Below are positions 1 through 10,340 of a stretch of 64,000 nucleotides of DNA, in pieces. The stretch is taken from positions 36,224,124-36,288,123 of the forward strand of contig JAQNBH010000011.1 of assembly GCA_028752905.1 (NCBI GenBank), given 5' to 3'. Every line of letters begins with the position of its first letter. Within the stretch, counting starts at the first letter, position 1. The notes beneath the pieces were generated by a model. The model did not search any database, was not told where the DNA came from, and saw only the letters and a program-made list of their open reading frames with translations. Both the position numbers and the translations under genes were made by a program. Source of the stretch: Cladorhizidae sp. MBARI D1340-BT2. Lineage: Eukaryota; Porifera; Demospongiae; Poecilosclerida; Cladorhizidae.

Positions 1-1476
1 TTGGTAATGTCAGCATGCTGCATAGTCTTATCTAACATAGTCTTGGTAATGTCAGCATGCTGCATAGTCTTATCTAACATGGCTGGCGTAGTCTTGGTAA
101 TGTCAGCATGCTGCATAGTCTTATCTAACATAGCTGGCATAGTCTTGGTAATGTCAGCATGCTGCATAGTCTTATCTAACATAGCTAGCATAGTCTTGGT
201 AATGTCAGCATGTTGCATAGTCTTATCTAACATAGCTGGCATAGTCTTGGTAATGTCAGCATGCTGCATAGTCTTATCTAACATAGCTAGCATAGTCTTG
301 GTAATGTCAGCATGCTGCATAGTCTTATCTAACATAGCTGGCATAGTCTTGGTAATGTCAGCATGTTGCATAGTCTTATCTAACATGGCTGGCATAGTCT
401 TGGTAATGTCAGCATGCTGCATAGTCTTATCTAACATAGCTAGCATAGTCTTGGTAATGTCAGCATGCTGCATAGTCTTATCTAACATAGCTAGCATAGT
501 CTTGGTAATGTCAGCATGCTGCATAGTCTTATCTAACGTAGCTAGCATAGTCTTGGTAATGTCAGCATGCTGCATAGTCTTATCTAACATAGCTGGCATA
601 GTCTTGGTAATGTCAGCATGCTGCATAGTCTTATCTAACATAGCTGGCATAGTATGTTGGTAATGTCAGCATGCTGCATAGTCTTATCTAACATAGCTGG
701 CATAGTCTTGGTAATGTCAGCATGCTGCATAGTCTTATCTAACATAGCTGGCATAGTCTTGGTAATGTCAGCATGCTGCATAGTCTTATCTAACATAGCT
801 GGCATAGTATGTTGGTAATGTCAGCATGCTGCATAGTCTTATCTAACATAGCTGGCATAGTCTTGGTAATGTCAGCATGCTGCATAGTCTTATCTAACAT
901 GGCTGGCGTAGTCTTGGTAATGTCAGCATGCTGCATAGTCTTATCTAACATAGCTAGCATAGTCTTGGTAATGTCAGCATGTTGCATAGTCTTATCTAAC
1001 ATAGCTGGCATAGTCTTGGTAATGTCAGCATGCTGTATAGTCTTATCTAACATAGCTGGCATAGTATGTTGGTAATGTCAGCATGCTGCATAGTCTTATC
1101 TAACATGGCTGGCATAGTCTTGGTAATGTCAGCATGTTGCAAAGTCTTATCTAACGTAGCTGGCATAGTCTTGGTAATGTCAGCATGCTGCATAGTCTTA
1201 TCTAACATAGCTGGCATAGTCTTGGTAATGTCAGCATGTTGCATAGTCTTATCTAACGTAGCTGGCATAGTCTTGGTAATGTCAGCATGTTGCATAGTCT
1301 TATCTAACATAGCTGGCATAGTCTTGGTAATGTCAGCATGCTGCATAGTCATAGTCTTAGTCTAACATAGCTGGTATAGTCTTGGTAATGTCAGCATGCT
1401 GCATAGTCTTATCTAACATAGCTGGCATAGTCTTGGTAATGTCAGCATGCTTGGCATGCTGCATAGTCTTATCTAC
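1..1476. repeat. 51-bp minisatellite, about 29 copies (runs off the window start)
   Basis: The unit contains GTAATGTCAGCATGCTGCAT and ends with ATCTAACATAGCTGGCATA. Most units are exactly 51 bp (17 codons), which leaves long artefactual frames open on both strands. About three units read AGTATGTTGG instead of AGTCTTGG (+2 bp; near 650, 805 and 1063), and these are where the artefactual frames break. Variants GCTAGC/GCTGGC and ACATAG/ACGTAG/ACATGG are interspersed. It lies in the intron before the first GLDC exon of the window. Confidence 0.97.
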
Positions 1477-1728
1477 TGCATAATTTGTGAGCTATCGTTG
1501 GCAACATGAAAAACGTATTCTCTCTATATATCACAAAATGGTGGACAGTGCCAAGTGTCATGCCATTTTTGGTGATGACAATGTTTAAATGACTTTGAGA
1601 CTAAATCTGAGGCTGTCATTGGCGGCTCTAGTGGGGAGGGGGGTCAAGTTACCCCTGTCCCCAAGTCTCAGCCCTTTATGCTGCAGCAGACCCCGAGAAG
1701 AATGAGAACAAACACACAGAAGACATGT
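1477..1728. other. Unique intronic spacer between two arrays
   Basis: Non-repetitive sequence with no convincing exon, separating the 51-bp array from the 63-bp array. It includes a short purine-rich run (GGGGAGGGGGG near 1633). Confidence 0.6.
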
Positions 1729-2817
1729 GTATTATATTAGGCTTATTATTATTATATTCAGTGCAGTAGAGCAGCTAATATGTATTATATTAGGCTTATT
1801 ATTATTATATTCAGGGCAGTAGAGCAGCTAATATTAAACACAGTGTATTATATTAGGCTATATTCAGTCCAGTAGAGCAGCTAATATTAAACACAGTGTA
1901 TTATATTAGCTTATTATTAAATATTATATTCAGTGCAGTAGAGCAGCTAATATTAAACACAGTGTATTATATTAGGCTTATTATTATTATATTCAGTGCA
2001 GTAGAGCAGCTAATATTAAACACAGTGTATTATATTAGCTTATTATTAAATATTATATTCAGTGCAGTGGAGCAGCTAATATTAAACACAGTGTATTATA
2101 TTAGGCTTATTATTATTATATTCAGTGCAGTAGAGCAGCTAATATTAAACACAGTGTATTATATTAGGCTTATTATTATTATATTCAGTGCAGTGGAGCA
2201 GCTAATATTAAACACAGTGTATTATATTAGGCTTATTATTATTATATTCAGTGCAGTAGAGCAGCTAATATTAAACACAGTGTATTATATTAGGCTTATT
2301 ATTATTATATTCAGTGCAGTGGAGCAGCTAATATTAAACACAGTGTATTATATTAGGCTTATTATTATTATATTCAGTGCAGTAGAGCAGCTAATATTAA
2401 ACACAGTGTATTATATTAGCTTATTATTAAATATTATATTCAGTGCAGTGGAGCAGCTAATATTAAACACAGTGTATTATATTAGGCTTATTATTATTAT
2501 ATTCAGTGCAGTAGAGCAGCTAATATTAAACACAGTGTATTATATTAGGCTTATTATTATTATATTCAGTGCAGTGGAGCAGCTAATATTAAACACAGTG
2601 TATTATATTAGGCTTATTATTATTATATTCAGTGCAGTAGAGCAGCTAATATTAAACACAGTGTATTATATTAGGCTTATTATTATTATATTCAGTGCAG
2701 TGGAGCAGCTAATATTAAACACAGTGTATTATATTAGGCTTATTATTATATAGGGCAGCTAATATTAAACAGTGTATTATATTAGGCTTATTATTATATT
2801 CAGTGCAGTAGAGCAGT
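1729..2817. repeat. 63-bp AT-rich minisatellite, about 17 copies
   Basis: The unit core is CAGTGCAGTAGAGCAGCTAA, followed by TATTAAACACAGTGTATTATATTAGGCTT broken by TTATTATTATA. A variant replaces the GGCTTATTATTATTATA part with GCTTATTATTAAATATTATA. GTAGAG and GTGGAG units alternate in places. 63 bp is a codon multiple, so a long artefactual frame (1896-2753) results. Units at both edges are truncated. Confidence 0.96.
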
Positions 2818-2859
2818 TATACTAAAGGAACTATGCACATTTTCAGTAACTTAGTGGAA

Positions 2860-3160
2860 TCTTGAAAATAGTCGCCAGTGACCTCTGTCTGACCTTGCCA
2901 GTTGTACTATTCTCTGCTGGTGATGGTAAGTTTCCTGCTTGCCTCCTCCCTAGACTTGCAGCAACATTTGGTGACTTGCAGCTACTGCTTGATCACCATA
3001 AGCTTCTATCTCTGCTCCCTCAGAGAGCTGCACTCCACTGTCACTACTAGCATGCTCCTGGTGGCCCATCTCAATAGCAATAGGTAAACTACAAACTTTG
3101 CACCTGACGATTATTTGCTTTGGGTCTAGAATTTGTAGGATTCTTATTCATTCAGCACTT
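2860..3160 (+). repeat. Dispersed repeat, unexpanded copy of the 37-bp minisatellite source
   Basis: The segment from TGATCACCATAAGCTTC (about 2990) through AGAGAGCTGCACTCCACT to GCATGCTCCTGGTGGCC, then CTCAATAGCAATA and TAGAATTTGTAGGATT, is homologous to the flanks of the large array at 17617-19446. Only one copy of the 37-bp unit is present here. Apparent small frames (2862-3050, 2902-3087) fall within this repeat and are not supported as genes. Confidence 0.85.
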
Positions 3161-3439
3161 CCTGTAGTATACTAGACACTTCCTGTGGTATACTAGGTGA
3201 CCAAAGCAGAACAAGAGAAATGGTAACTCGAGCAGGAGTGAAAAGCAATAGTTTTCCTAGTGGCAGTCATCAAAGCAGTGCTCAATGTTCGGCTTCTCAG
3301 TATCTTATTATAGCAAAGACAGGGACGGAAGGATGGAGACACTCAACTGACGGACTACATATGTGCTTGTGATTAATTAAGGTATGATTGATGGAGGTGG
3401 AGTTTCACATGTGCTTGCTCTCTGTCTACATGTCCATAG
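3161..3439. other. Intron sequence upstream of GLDC exon a
   Basis: Mostly unique sequence; it includes a short duplication of ACTTCCTGT.GTATACTAG (3159-3200). It ends at the acceptor CCATAG. Confidence 0.6.
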
Positions 3440-3524
3440 GTACCACTCGGAGACAGCAATCCTCCGCTACATCAAGCAACTGGAGAACCAAGACCTCTCC
3501 TTGGTCCACTCCATGACACCTCTG
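3440..3524 (+). CDS. GLDC: GLDC exon a (first in window)
   Basis: This exon encodes 28 residues beginning [11 protein letters not shown] and ending LVHSMTPL. It matches the conserved P-protein stretch that runs into the GSCTMKLN motif of the next exon. The acceptor is CCATAG before base 3440; the first base completes a codon begun in an upstream exon that is not in the window. The donor is GTGAGC at 3525, phase 0. In two-subunit P-proteins this segment lies near the start of the GcvPB subunit, so the whole GcvPA-like half is missing from this window. The frame is open without stops and conservation is far above chance for so short an exon. Confidence 0.9.
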
Positions 3525-3585
3525 GTGAGCTAGAAATTTTTCTTTTTCAAGCCAAAGTCCTTTGGGTTGAGTTGGTATTTCATTA

Positions 3586-3632
3586 TTTTAACCACTTACA
3601 TTTAACCACTTACATTTAACCACTTACATTGC
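3586..3632. repeat. 14-bp repeat, three copies
   Basis: Three tandem copies of TTAACCACTTACAT in intron 1, just after the GLDC exon a donor region. Confidence 0.85.
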
Positions 3633-3802
3633 CAATATTCAAGTCCCATTCTACTTCTCTACTGCTGCCAGTCGTCCCATTATTTTGGTACCAGTCTCAG
3701 CATCGTCTGTGTGAATATGGATTTAGCTATGTAGTGGGTGCCAATTAATAATAATTCTAAAACATGTGTGGTCATCAAAAGCCGTGTTTACACAGGGCCT
3801 TT

Positions 3803-3899
3803 AACCCTGATTCTAACCATGATTCTAACCATGATTCTAACCCTGATTCTAACCATGATTCTAGCCACGATTCTAACTCTGATTCTAACCCGAGTTTTA
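3803..3899. repeat. 12-bp repeat GATTCTAACCNT, about 8 copies
   Basis: Alternating GATTCTAACCAT and GATTCTAACCCT with decayed edge units. The copies are codon-multiple and give an artefactual frame (3738-3935). Confidence 0.88.
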
Positions 3900-4073
3900 G
3901 TTTATCTGGATATGTGCAGATACCCTAAATCCTGATTAAAAACCTTATGTCAATGGGAGGATTACAATCCGGATTACACTGAATCGGGCTGGAAAATGCC
4001 CATGTAAATAAGGCTAAAGTAGGAGTGGTCATGCACGTAGGGAAGAATTTTCACAAGTTCAGTGTTTGCAATT

Positions 4074-4632
4074 CCATAACTGCTAACTTCTGCTTGGATG
4101 ACTAGCTTCCATAACTCTGCTAGCTGTTGCTTGGCCCGGCCAGTTACTCTTGTCTCCATAACTCTGCTAGCTGTTGCTTGGATGGCTAGCTACTCTTGTC
4201 TCCATAACTCTGCTAGCTGCTGCTTGGGTGGCTAGCTACTCTTGTCTCCATAACTCTGCTAGCTGTTGCTTGGATGGCTAGCTACTCTTGTTTCCATAAC
4301 TCTGCTAGCTGCTGCTTGGATGGCTAGCTACTCTTGTCTCCATAACTCTGCTAGCTGTTGCTTGGATGACTAGCTACTCTTGCCTCCATAACTCTGCTAG
4401 CTGTTGCTTGGATGGCTAGCTACTCTCGTCTCCATAACTCTGCTAGCTGCTGCTTGGATGGCTAGCTACTCCTGTCTCCATAACTCTGCTAGCTGTTGCT
4501 AGCTACTCTTGTTTCCATAACTCTGCTAGCTGTTGCTTAGCTACTCTTGCCTCCATAACTCTGCTAGCTGTTGCTTGGATGGCTAGCTACTCTCGTCTCC
4601 ATAACTCTGCTAGCTGTGCTTGGATGGCTAGT
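4074..4632. repeat. 46-bp minisatellite, about 12 copies
   Basis: The unit contains TCCATAACTCTGCTAGCTG, TTGCTTGGATGGCTAGCTAC and TCTTG. CTAGCTG/GCTAGC palindromes recur in each unit. Two internal units lack the GGATGG part (near 4500 and 4535). Confidence 0.95.
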
Positions 4633-4892
4633 TACTTGTTTGATCCCATTGTGAGGGATAGGAGCTTACATCGTGGTACATACATGTGTATATACATAGT
4701 ACATGTGCTGGGTGTGGTGCCACTATATTGATAATAATATTCATGGCAGTTGATGTGCAGTTTATAGAATTTGATAGGGTCATTTCTTCAGTTAATTGCC
4801 TCATATGACCCAATGATAGCTTTTTCCCCTTTACTGCCATCTTACAGTTTATGCAGCAATGGGTCAGGCATCTCTGTGAGGCCCAGACATGG

Positions 4893-5128
4893 CATGGGAG
4901 CATGCTGGTGAGAGTGGAGTGCAGCTCTCTGTGGGAGCATGCTGGTGAGAGTGGAGTGCAGGTCTCTGTGGGAGCATGCTGGTGAGAGTGGAGTGCAGCT
5001 CTCTGTGGGAGCATGCTGGTGAGAGTGGAGTGCAGCTCTCTGTGGAGCATGCTGGTGAGAGTGGAGTGCAGCTCTCTGTGGGAGCATGCTGGTGAGAGTG
5101 GAGTGCAGCTCTCTGTGGAGCATGCTGG
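4893..5128 (-). repeat. 37-bp minisatellite, about 6 copies, inverted relative to 17617-19446
   Basis: Units read GGGAGCATGCTGGTGAGAGT then GGAGTGCAGCTCTCTGT, the exact reverse complement of the large array in intron 4. The last unit abuts a transposon terminal fragment beginning at 5131. Unit lengths alternate between 37 and 36 bp (GTGGGAG/GTGGAG). Confidence 0.95.
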
Positions 5129-5130
5129 TG

Positions 5131-5311
5131 GCAGTGTGACGCGACAGTCGCGAGGGCCAAAATTGGGCGGGGCCATATCTCAGGAACAGTTCAGAGTTGG
5201 GCGGAAAAAATTTGCATGGCAACTTATCTCATACATAGGAACTTGTAGGATGAGTATGAACCAATTCTGAGAATATGACCCCGAAGCCACTGGTTTAATA
5301 TGGAATGACCC
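5131..5311 (+). mobile_element. Orphan 181-bp right-terminal fragment of the 5876-9675 transposon
   Basis: From GCAGTGTGACGCGACAGTCG to TTTAATATGGAATGACCC this is nearly identical to, and the same length as, 9495-9675, the outer part of the element's right terminal repeat. It is followed by AGGTGACAAAC, the same junction with the 35-bp array as the complete element has. It looks like the remnant of a second element copy or of a tandem duplication that included the element end plus array. Confidence 0.9.
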
Positions 5312-5875
5312 AGGTGACAAACATTAGCAGACTGGCTGGAGTTCACAGGTGACAAACATTAGCAGACTGGCTGGAGTTCACAGGTGACAAACATTAGCAG
5401 ACTGGCTGGAGTTCACAGGTGACAAACATTAGCAGACTGGCTGGAGTTCACAGGTGACAAACATTAGCAGACTGGCTGGAGTTCACAGGTGGCAAACATT
5501 AGCAGACTGGCTGGAGTTCACAGGTGACAAACATTAGCAGACTGGCTGGAGTTCACAGGTGGCAAACATTAGCAGACTGGCTGGAGTTCACAGGCGGAAA
5601 ACATTAGCATACTGGCTGGAGTTCACAGGTGACAAACATTAGCAGACTGGCTGGAGTTCACAGGTGGAAAACATTAGCAGACTGGCTGGAGTTCACAGGT
5701 GACAAACATTAGCAGACTGGCTGGAATTCACAGGTGGAAAACATTAGCAGACTGGCTGGAGTTCACAGGTGGAAAACATTAGCAGACTGGCTGGAGTTCA
5801 CAGGTGGAAAACATTAGCAGACTGGCTGGAGTTCACAGGTGACAAACATTAGCAGACTGGCTGGAGTTCACAGGT
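5312..5875. repeat. 35-bp minisatellite, about 16 copies (left of the transposon)
   Basis: The unit is AGGTGACAAACATTAGCAG followed by ACTGGCTGGAGTTCAC. Variants are GGTGGCAAAC and GGTGGAAAAC. The same array resumes on the other side of the transposon at 9676, so the element inserted into a pre-existing array. Confidence 0.96.
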
Positions 5876-6392
5876 GGGTCATTCCATATGAAATCAACCA
5901 ATTCAAAAAAAAATTCCAGGGTCATATTCACAGAATTGGTTCATACTCATCCTACAAGTTCCTATGTATGAGATATGTCGCCATGCAAAAAAAAATCGCC
6001 CAACTCTCAACTATTCTTGAGATATGGCCTCGCCCAATTTTGGCCCCCGCGACTGTCGCGTCACACTGCCATGAGACTGAAGTTGCCATTTCCCCCTAAA
6101 TATTAAGATTTAAGGTTTAAAAACTACATCCAGTAGTTAAAATTGCACCAGAAGTCCATCAGAATTGCCATAGTTATTGAGTAAGAAATGATTTCCTGTT
6201 TTTAAGTTGTCTGACTTTGACCGACCGATTCACCGGGTTGGCATATCACAATCATATTCTGCTTTTGCATGTTGCTTCAGGCATCTCTGGGGTACATCTA
6301 TGCAAAATATCAACTTGGGTTCATGCCATCTTCCCCATGAAATGCTGGTCGCAAGAATGTGCGATTTCGCATGCGCACAAATGGGAATCGGC
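5876..6392 (+). repeat. Left terminal inverted repeat of the transposon
   Basis: It runs from GGGTCATTCCATATGAAAT to the region around GCGATTTCGCATGCGCAC. It is the reverse complement of 9163-9675 with scattered substitutions and small indels. It contains the 13-bp palindrome CGCGACTGTCGCG at 6048-6060, a candidate subterminal transposase site. Confidence 0.92.
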
Positions 6393-6711
6393 ACATTCTT
6401 CGATCCTTTCTTGTTTCTTTTTAGGCATTGTCATTGTCAAAGATCTTATGTGCCAAATTTGGTCGAAATTAGTCAAGCGGTTTGTCCGGCTATGAGGTCC
6501 GCATATACATATCCACCTACATATATACACATATAAACAAACGCACGCACAAACAGTCTTCTCTTATAATATAGATGTGTGTGTGTGTGTGTGTATATAT
6601 AGCTTGGCTTGCTCAGCAGTCCTTGCACAAACCTGCAGGATCCTGCCTTGTGCTGAACTCTGTGATGTGGGTTGTGGTCTGTGCAGGATTCTGCTGGCAC
6701 AGTTGAGTGTG

Positions 6712-6719
6712 TATAAAAG
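6712..6719 (+). promoter_or_regulatory. TATA box of the transposon gene
   Basis: TATAAAAG lies within GTGTATAAAAGGACTG, about 160 bp before the first plausible ATG (6875) of the transposase-like gene and inside the element just past the left terminal repeat. Spacing and context fit a polymerase II core promoter; there is no experimental support. Confidence 0.6.
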
Positions 6720-6874
6720 GACTGATCCTGTTTTGTTCTTTGTGTGTTCTGAGTCTGTTCAGTGTTCAACTGAGTTATTGTGTGCTATCTCCAGTCCAAT
6801 TATAATTTTTAACTACTCTACTGGGAAATCTTTTTGCTACCATTGCAAACCTTGACCAAGATTCCATCACAAGC

Positions 6875-9112
6875 ATGGACTCATGCAAAATTGGAGAAGC
6901 TCTAACTGACAAAGGCCATCAAAGTACAAGACACGCTATCGGCGAATCAATGATATGGCAAATGAAGATAAGGAACTACTGTCTTTGCGATCTGAGGTTG
7001 AATTGGATGATGCAGTAGACTCGGTGTGTGATCATCACTTCAAGATGTATGGCTCCTGCTATCCCAGCCGCTAAAAGAATTGTATGGACCCATTTCAGAA
7101 ACACAAGAAAAAATGTACAAGTAAGTATCCCACAGACATTATCATACACAGTGGTCAGTTATTAGATTCATCCTTGACTGACAGACTAGACATGGTGTCA
7201 GTCAAGGATGAATCTAATAACTGACCGCTGAAGTATTGCCTGCTTGTTCTTGTTCACACTTGTATAATACTAACTTCTCCCACCATCCCCTAGGTTCTTT
7301 GAGACCTGTTGACAAGGATCTTGCAGCCGAGTTGAGCCTGAAGCCTGGACAGAAGCTCTGTAGGAACTGTAAGAAAGAGGTATCAAAACGACGTTCGGCT
7401 CCAGCCATGACACCTAAACGCATGCTGACATACGACGGCGACATTATCGTGGATTCAGATGAGTCAGAGGAGATGCCATCAGACTTTGTTCACCTCACCA
7501 CAGACGGAAAGAATTGACCTGGACAAACTGGCTACCTCGCTTGGATGCAGCCCAGTCAAGAATCCTGGATCACGCGATAAAGAGCCGGCTGCCAAACAGA
7601 AGGCATCACAGCTAAATAGTGCAGTCAAAAGTAAGGTTGCTATAGCTTTTGATCTGGATGAAAATGAAAGTGTCCTTGATACTCCAGAGACGTCTACTCG
7701 ACCGGCCTTAAAGGACAGTGCAGATCTAGACAAGCTAATGCAACAGTTGAAAGAAAAGGTTGCAACTGTTCACGGCGGGAGAAGATTAAGCTCCTCACAA
7801 TTGTCCCTGAAACGTGGTCCCGAAAGAAGGTGGCCGACTATTTTGGCATCACCGATCATGTTGTGCGAAGGTCCCGACAGCTCAAGAAGGATAAGGGCAT
7901 TCTAGAGGATCCGGACCCAAAGAAAGGTGGACGATCTCTGTCTGATGACTTCAAGCAACGTGTTGTTGCCTTGTACGAGTCGGAGGAGTATTCGAGGATA
8001 TGTCCTGGGAAGAAGGAGTTTGTAGTTGTTCGTGATGGCGGTGTGAAGTCACACAAACAAAAGCAACTGTTGCTTCTCAACCTCCATGAGCTCTACATTG
8101 TTTATAAAGCCAAATACCCCAACAATAAAATTGGCTTTTTCCAAGTTTTGTGAGCTGCGACCTGCATGGTGCTTGCCAGTTACGGCAGCTGGTATGCATA
8201 AGGTGTGCGTTTGTCAGTCACACCAAAATGCCAAACTACTGACCAGTGTCATTCCCGGCAAACTACATTACTCAGACCTGCTGGAAAAGAATGTAAGCTC
8301 AGTAGAAAATCGTGAGTGCATGCTGTTGTTGTGTGATAATTGTCCCTGTGGTCTCACATCGTACTTGTCGGACACTTTCTCGGAGGACTATGACATGGAC
8401 GATGAGATATTGTACAAGCAGTGGGTTTCAATCGACAGTAAAGCCATGCTGATGACAGTCGTTTCAACTGTTCAAGACTTCATCGAAAAAACATGCGAAT
8501 CCTTTGACAGTTTGAGACAGCACCACTACATCTCAAAGGCACAAGCCAGCTATCTTTCTAAGCTGAAGGATGAGCTCAAAGACAATGAAGCCATCGTTTT
8601 ACTCGACTTCGGAGAATTTGTAGCCCAGGATGTGGTGCAGTCGTTCCACTGGAATAACTAGCAGGCAACATTGCATCTATTTGTAGTGTACTACAAATCC
8701 AAAGGTGAGCTGAAGCACCTGCGTGATTTCTGACTGCCTGAAGCATGACACCCTCGCAGTTCACGCATTCATAAACAAAGGGATGCCTTACATCAAAGAA
8801 CAGCTTCCCTTTGTGACCAAGTTGCACTATTTCAGTGATGGATGTGGAGGACAGTACAAAAACTATAAGAATCTGTACAATGTCTGTCTCCACTTCAAAG
8901 ACTTTGGAATTGAAGCAGTCTGGCATTTCTTTGCTATGTCTCATGGTAAAAGTCCTTGTGATGGTCTGGGTGGTACTGTGAAGCGCCTTAAGTTAGTAGC
9001 CATGCGTATGCTGTTTGGTGTCCGTTTAAAGTGTATATTTGAGTTTGTGTTGTGTATTGTCACTCGTGATGACTTAAAAGGTACCCTATTCACTCTAATA
9101 TTCATCCTTTAG
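6875..9112 (+). pseudogene. Transposase-like gene of the 5876-9675 element, inactivated
   Basis: Segments can be read in changing frames. At about 6990-7120 there is a Cys/His-rich stretch (VCDHHFKMYGSCYPS, then a stop), followed by a possible intron. At 7291-7505 the reading is SLRPVDKDLAAEL...CRNCKKE, a likely zinc-binding region. At 7505-7775 there is an acidic linker. At 7779-8140 a helix-turn-helix-like stretch reads TWSRKKVADYFGITDHVVR. At 8140-8700 the segment includes IVLLDFGEFVAQDVVQSFHW. At 8723-9110 it includes HYFSDGCGGQYKNYKN and WHFFAMSHGKSPCDGLGG. Asp residues in LLDFGE, FSDG and CDG are candidate catalytic acids (inference). Frame changes near 7505, 7775, 8140 and 8715 and stops near 7060 and 8659 mean no intact product. 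Similar uncharacterised proteins occur in many invertebrate genomes; I do not assign a superfamily. Confidence 0.8.
7153..7226. repeat. Perfect hairpin, 31-bp arms with 12-bp loop
   Basis: The arm 7153-7183 begins GGTCAGTTATTAGATTCATC and is exactly reverse-complemented at 7196-7226. It lies in the probable intron of the transposase gene. There are no mismatches, in contrast with the decayed gene around it. Confidence 0.93.
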
Positions 9113-9162
9113 CATTTCCATAGCACATATTAAAAAATAATGGAAGCATTTCAATGAGAAAA

Positions 9163-9675
9163 CTATTGATTCGCATTCGTGCGCATGCGAAATCGCGCAT
9201 TCTTGTGACCAGCATTTCATGGGGAAGATGGCATGAACCCAAGTTGATATTTTGCATAGATGTACCCCAGAGATGCCTGAAGCAACATGCAAAAGCAGAA
9301 TATGATTGTGATACCAACCCGGTGAATCGGTCGGTCAAAGTCGGGCAACTCAAAAACAGGAAATCCTTTATTACTCAATAACTACAGCAGTTAGGCTGCC
9401 AGAAATGGACTCCTGGTGCAATTTTAGCTACTGGATGTTGTTTTTAAACCTTAAATCATAATATTTAGTGGGAAATTTTAACTTTAGTCTCATGGCAGTG
9501 TGACGCGACAGTCGCGGGGGCCAAAATTGGGCGGGGCCATATCTCAGGAACAGTTCAGAGTTGGGCGGAATTTTTTTGCATGGTGACTTATTTCATACAT
9601 AGGAACTTGTAGGATGAGTATGAACCAATTCTGAGAATATGACCCCGAAGCCACTGGTTTAATATGGAATGACCC
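9163..9675 (-). repeat. Right terminal inverted repeat of the transposon
   Basis: Mirror copy of 5876-6392. It carries CGCGACAGTCGCG at 9504-9516 and ends TTAATATGGAATGACCC. Outside lies AGGT and the resumed 35-bp array. Confidence 0.92.
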
Positions 9676-9784
9676 AGGTGACAAACATTAGCAGACTGGC
9701 TGGAGTTCACAGGTGGCAAACATTAGAAGACTGGCTGGAGTTCACAGGTGGCAAACATTAGCAGACTGGCTGGAGTTCACAGGT
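9676..9784. repeat. 35-bp minisatellite, 3 copies (right of the transposon)
   Basis: Three units of AGGTGACAAACATTAGCAG type plus a final AGGT continue the array interrupted at 5875. One unit reads ATTAGAAG for ATTAGCAG. Confidence 0.95.
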
Positions 9785-9887
9785 AGCTTGCAAACGTCTC
9801 TGCTCCACACTGGAGATGCTTGTTACTATTTTGTCTTGTGTTTTAAATTTATTTTTTTGTCTTTTTCACATTAGTTTTTATAGTCAA

Positions 9888-10340
9888 GCAGTCACCTAAC
9901 CACCAGCCACCTAGCCACCTAACCTGCTAGCCACCTAGCCACCAGCCAGCTAACCACCTAGCCACCAGCCTGCTAGCCACCTAGTCAGCTAGCCTCCTAA
10001 CCTGCTAGCCACCTAGCCTGCTAGCCACCTAGCCTGCTAGCCTCCTAGCCTGCAGCCACCTAGCCTGCTAGCCACCTAGCCTGCTAGCCACCTAGCCTGC
10101 TAGCCTCCTAGCCTGCAGCCACCTAGCCTGCTAGCCACCTAGTCAGCTAGCCACCTAGCCTGCTAGCCTCCTAGCCTGCAGCCACCTAGCCTGCTAGCCT
10201 CCTAGCCTGCAGCCACCTAGCCTGCTAGCCACCTAGCCTGCTAGCCACCTAGCCAGCTAACCACCTAGCCACCAGCCTGCTAGCCACCTAGCCTGCTAGC
10301 CTGCTAGCCACCTAGCCTGCTAGCCTCCTAGCCTGTTAGT
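9888..10340. repeat. CTAGCCACCTAGCCTG-type short-unit array
   Basis: Units of about 15-16 bp (CTAGCCACCTAGCCTG, CTAGCCTCCTAGCCTGC) are assembled into ~31- and 46-bp blocks. The blocks contain GCAGCCACCTAGCCTGC and are repeated several times near 10020-10250. CCTAG recurs almost continuously. Confidence 0.93.

Larger units (their letters stand above)
5876..9675 (+). mobile_element. 3.8-kb DNA transposon with long terminal inverted repeats, AGGT target duplication
   Basis: Both ends read GGGTCATTCCATAT inward and are inverted for about 515 bp. AGGT stands directly outside both ends (5872-5875 and 9676-9679). An uninterrupted array unit has only one AGGT, so this is a clean 4-bp target-site duplication. 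Inside are a TATA box, a broken transposase-like gene read left to right, and a hairpin. A 4-bp duplication is known for several superfamilies (Sola, Ginger among them). Sola is my tentative suggestion and has not been tested. The element is old enough to have lost its reading frame, but its terminal repeats are still very similar. Confidence 0.93.

Noticed and set aside
1..2753. Repeat frames in the 51- and 63-bp arrays
   Set aside because: Same reason: unit length divisible by three and no splice or start context.
5876..9675. A host gene in place of a transposon pseudogene
   Set aside because: The coding fragments are confined between terminal inverted repeats with a target duplication and carry multiple frameshifts and stops.
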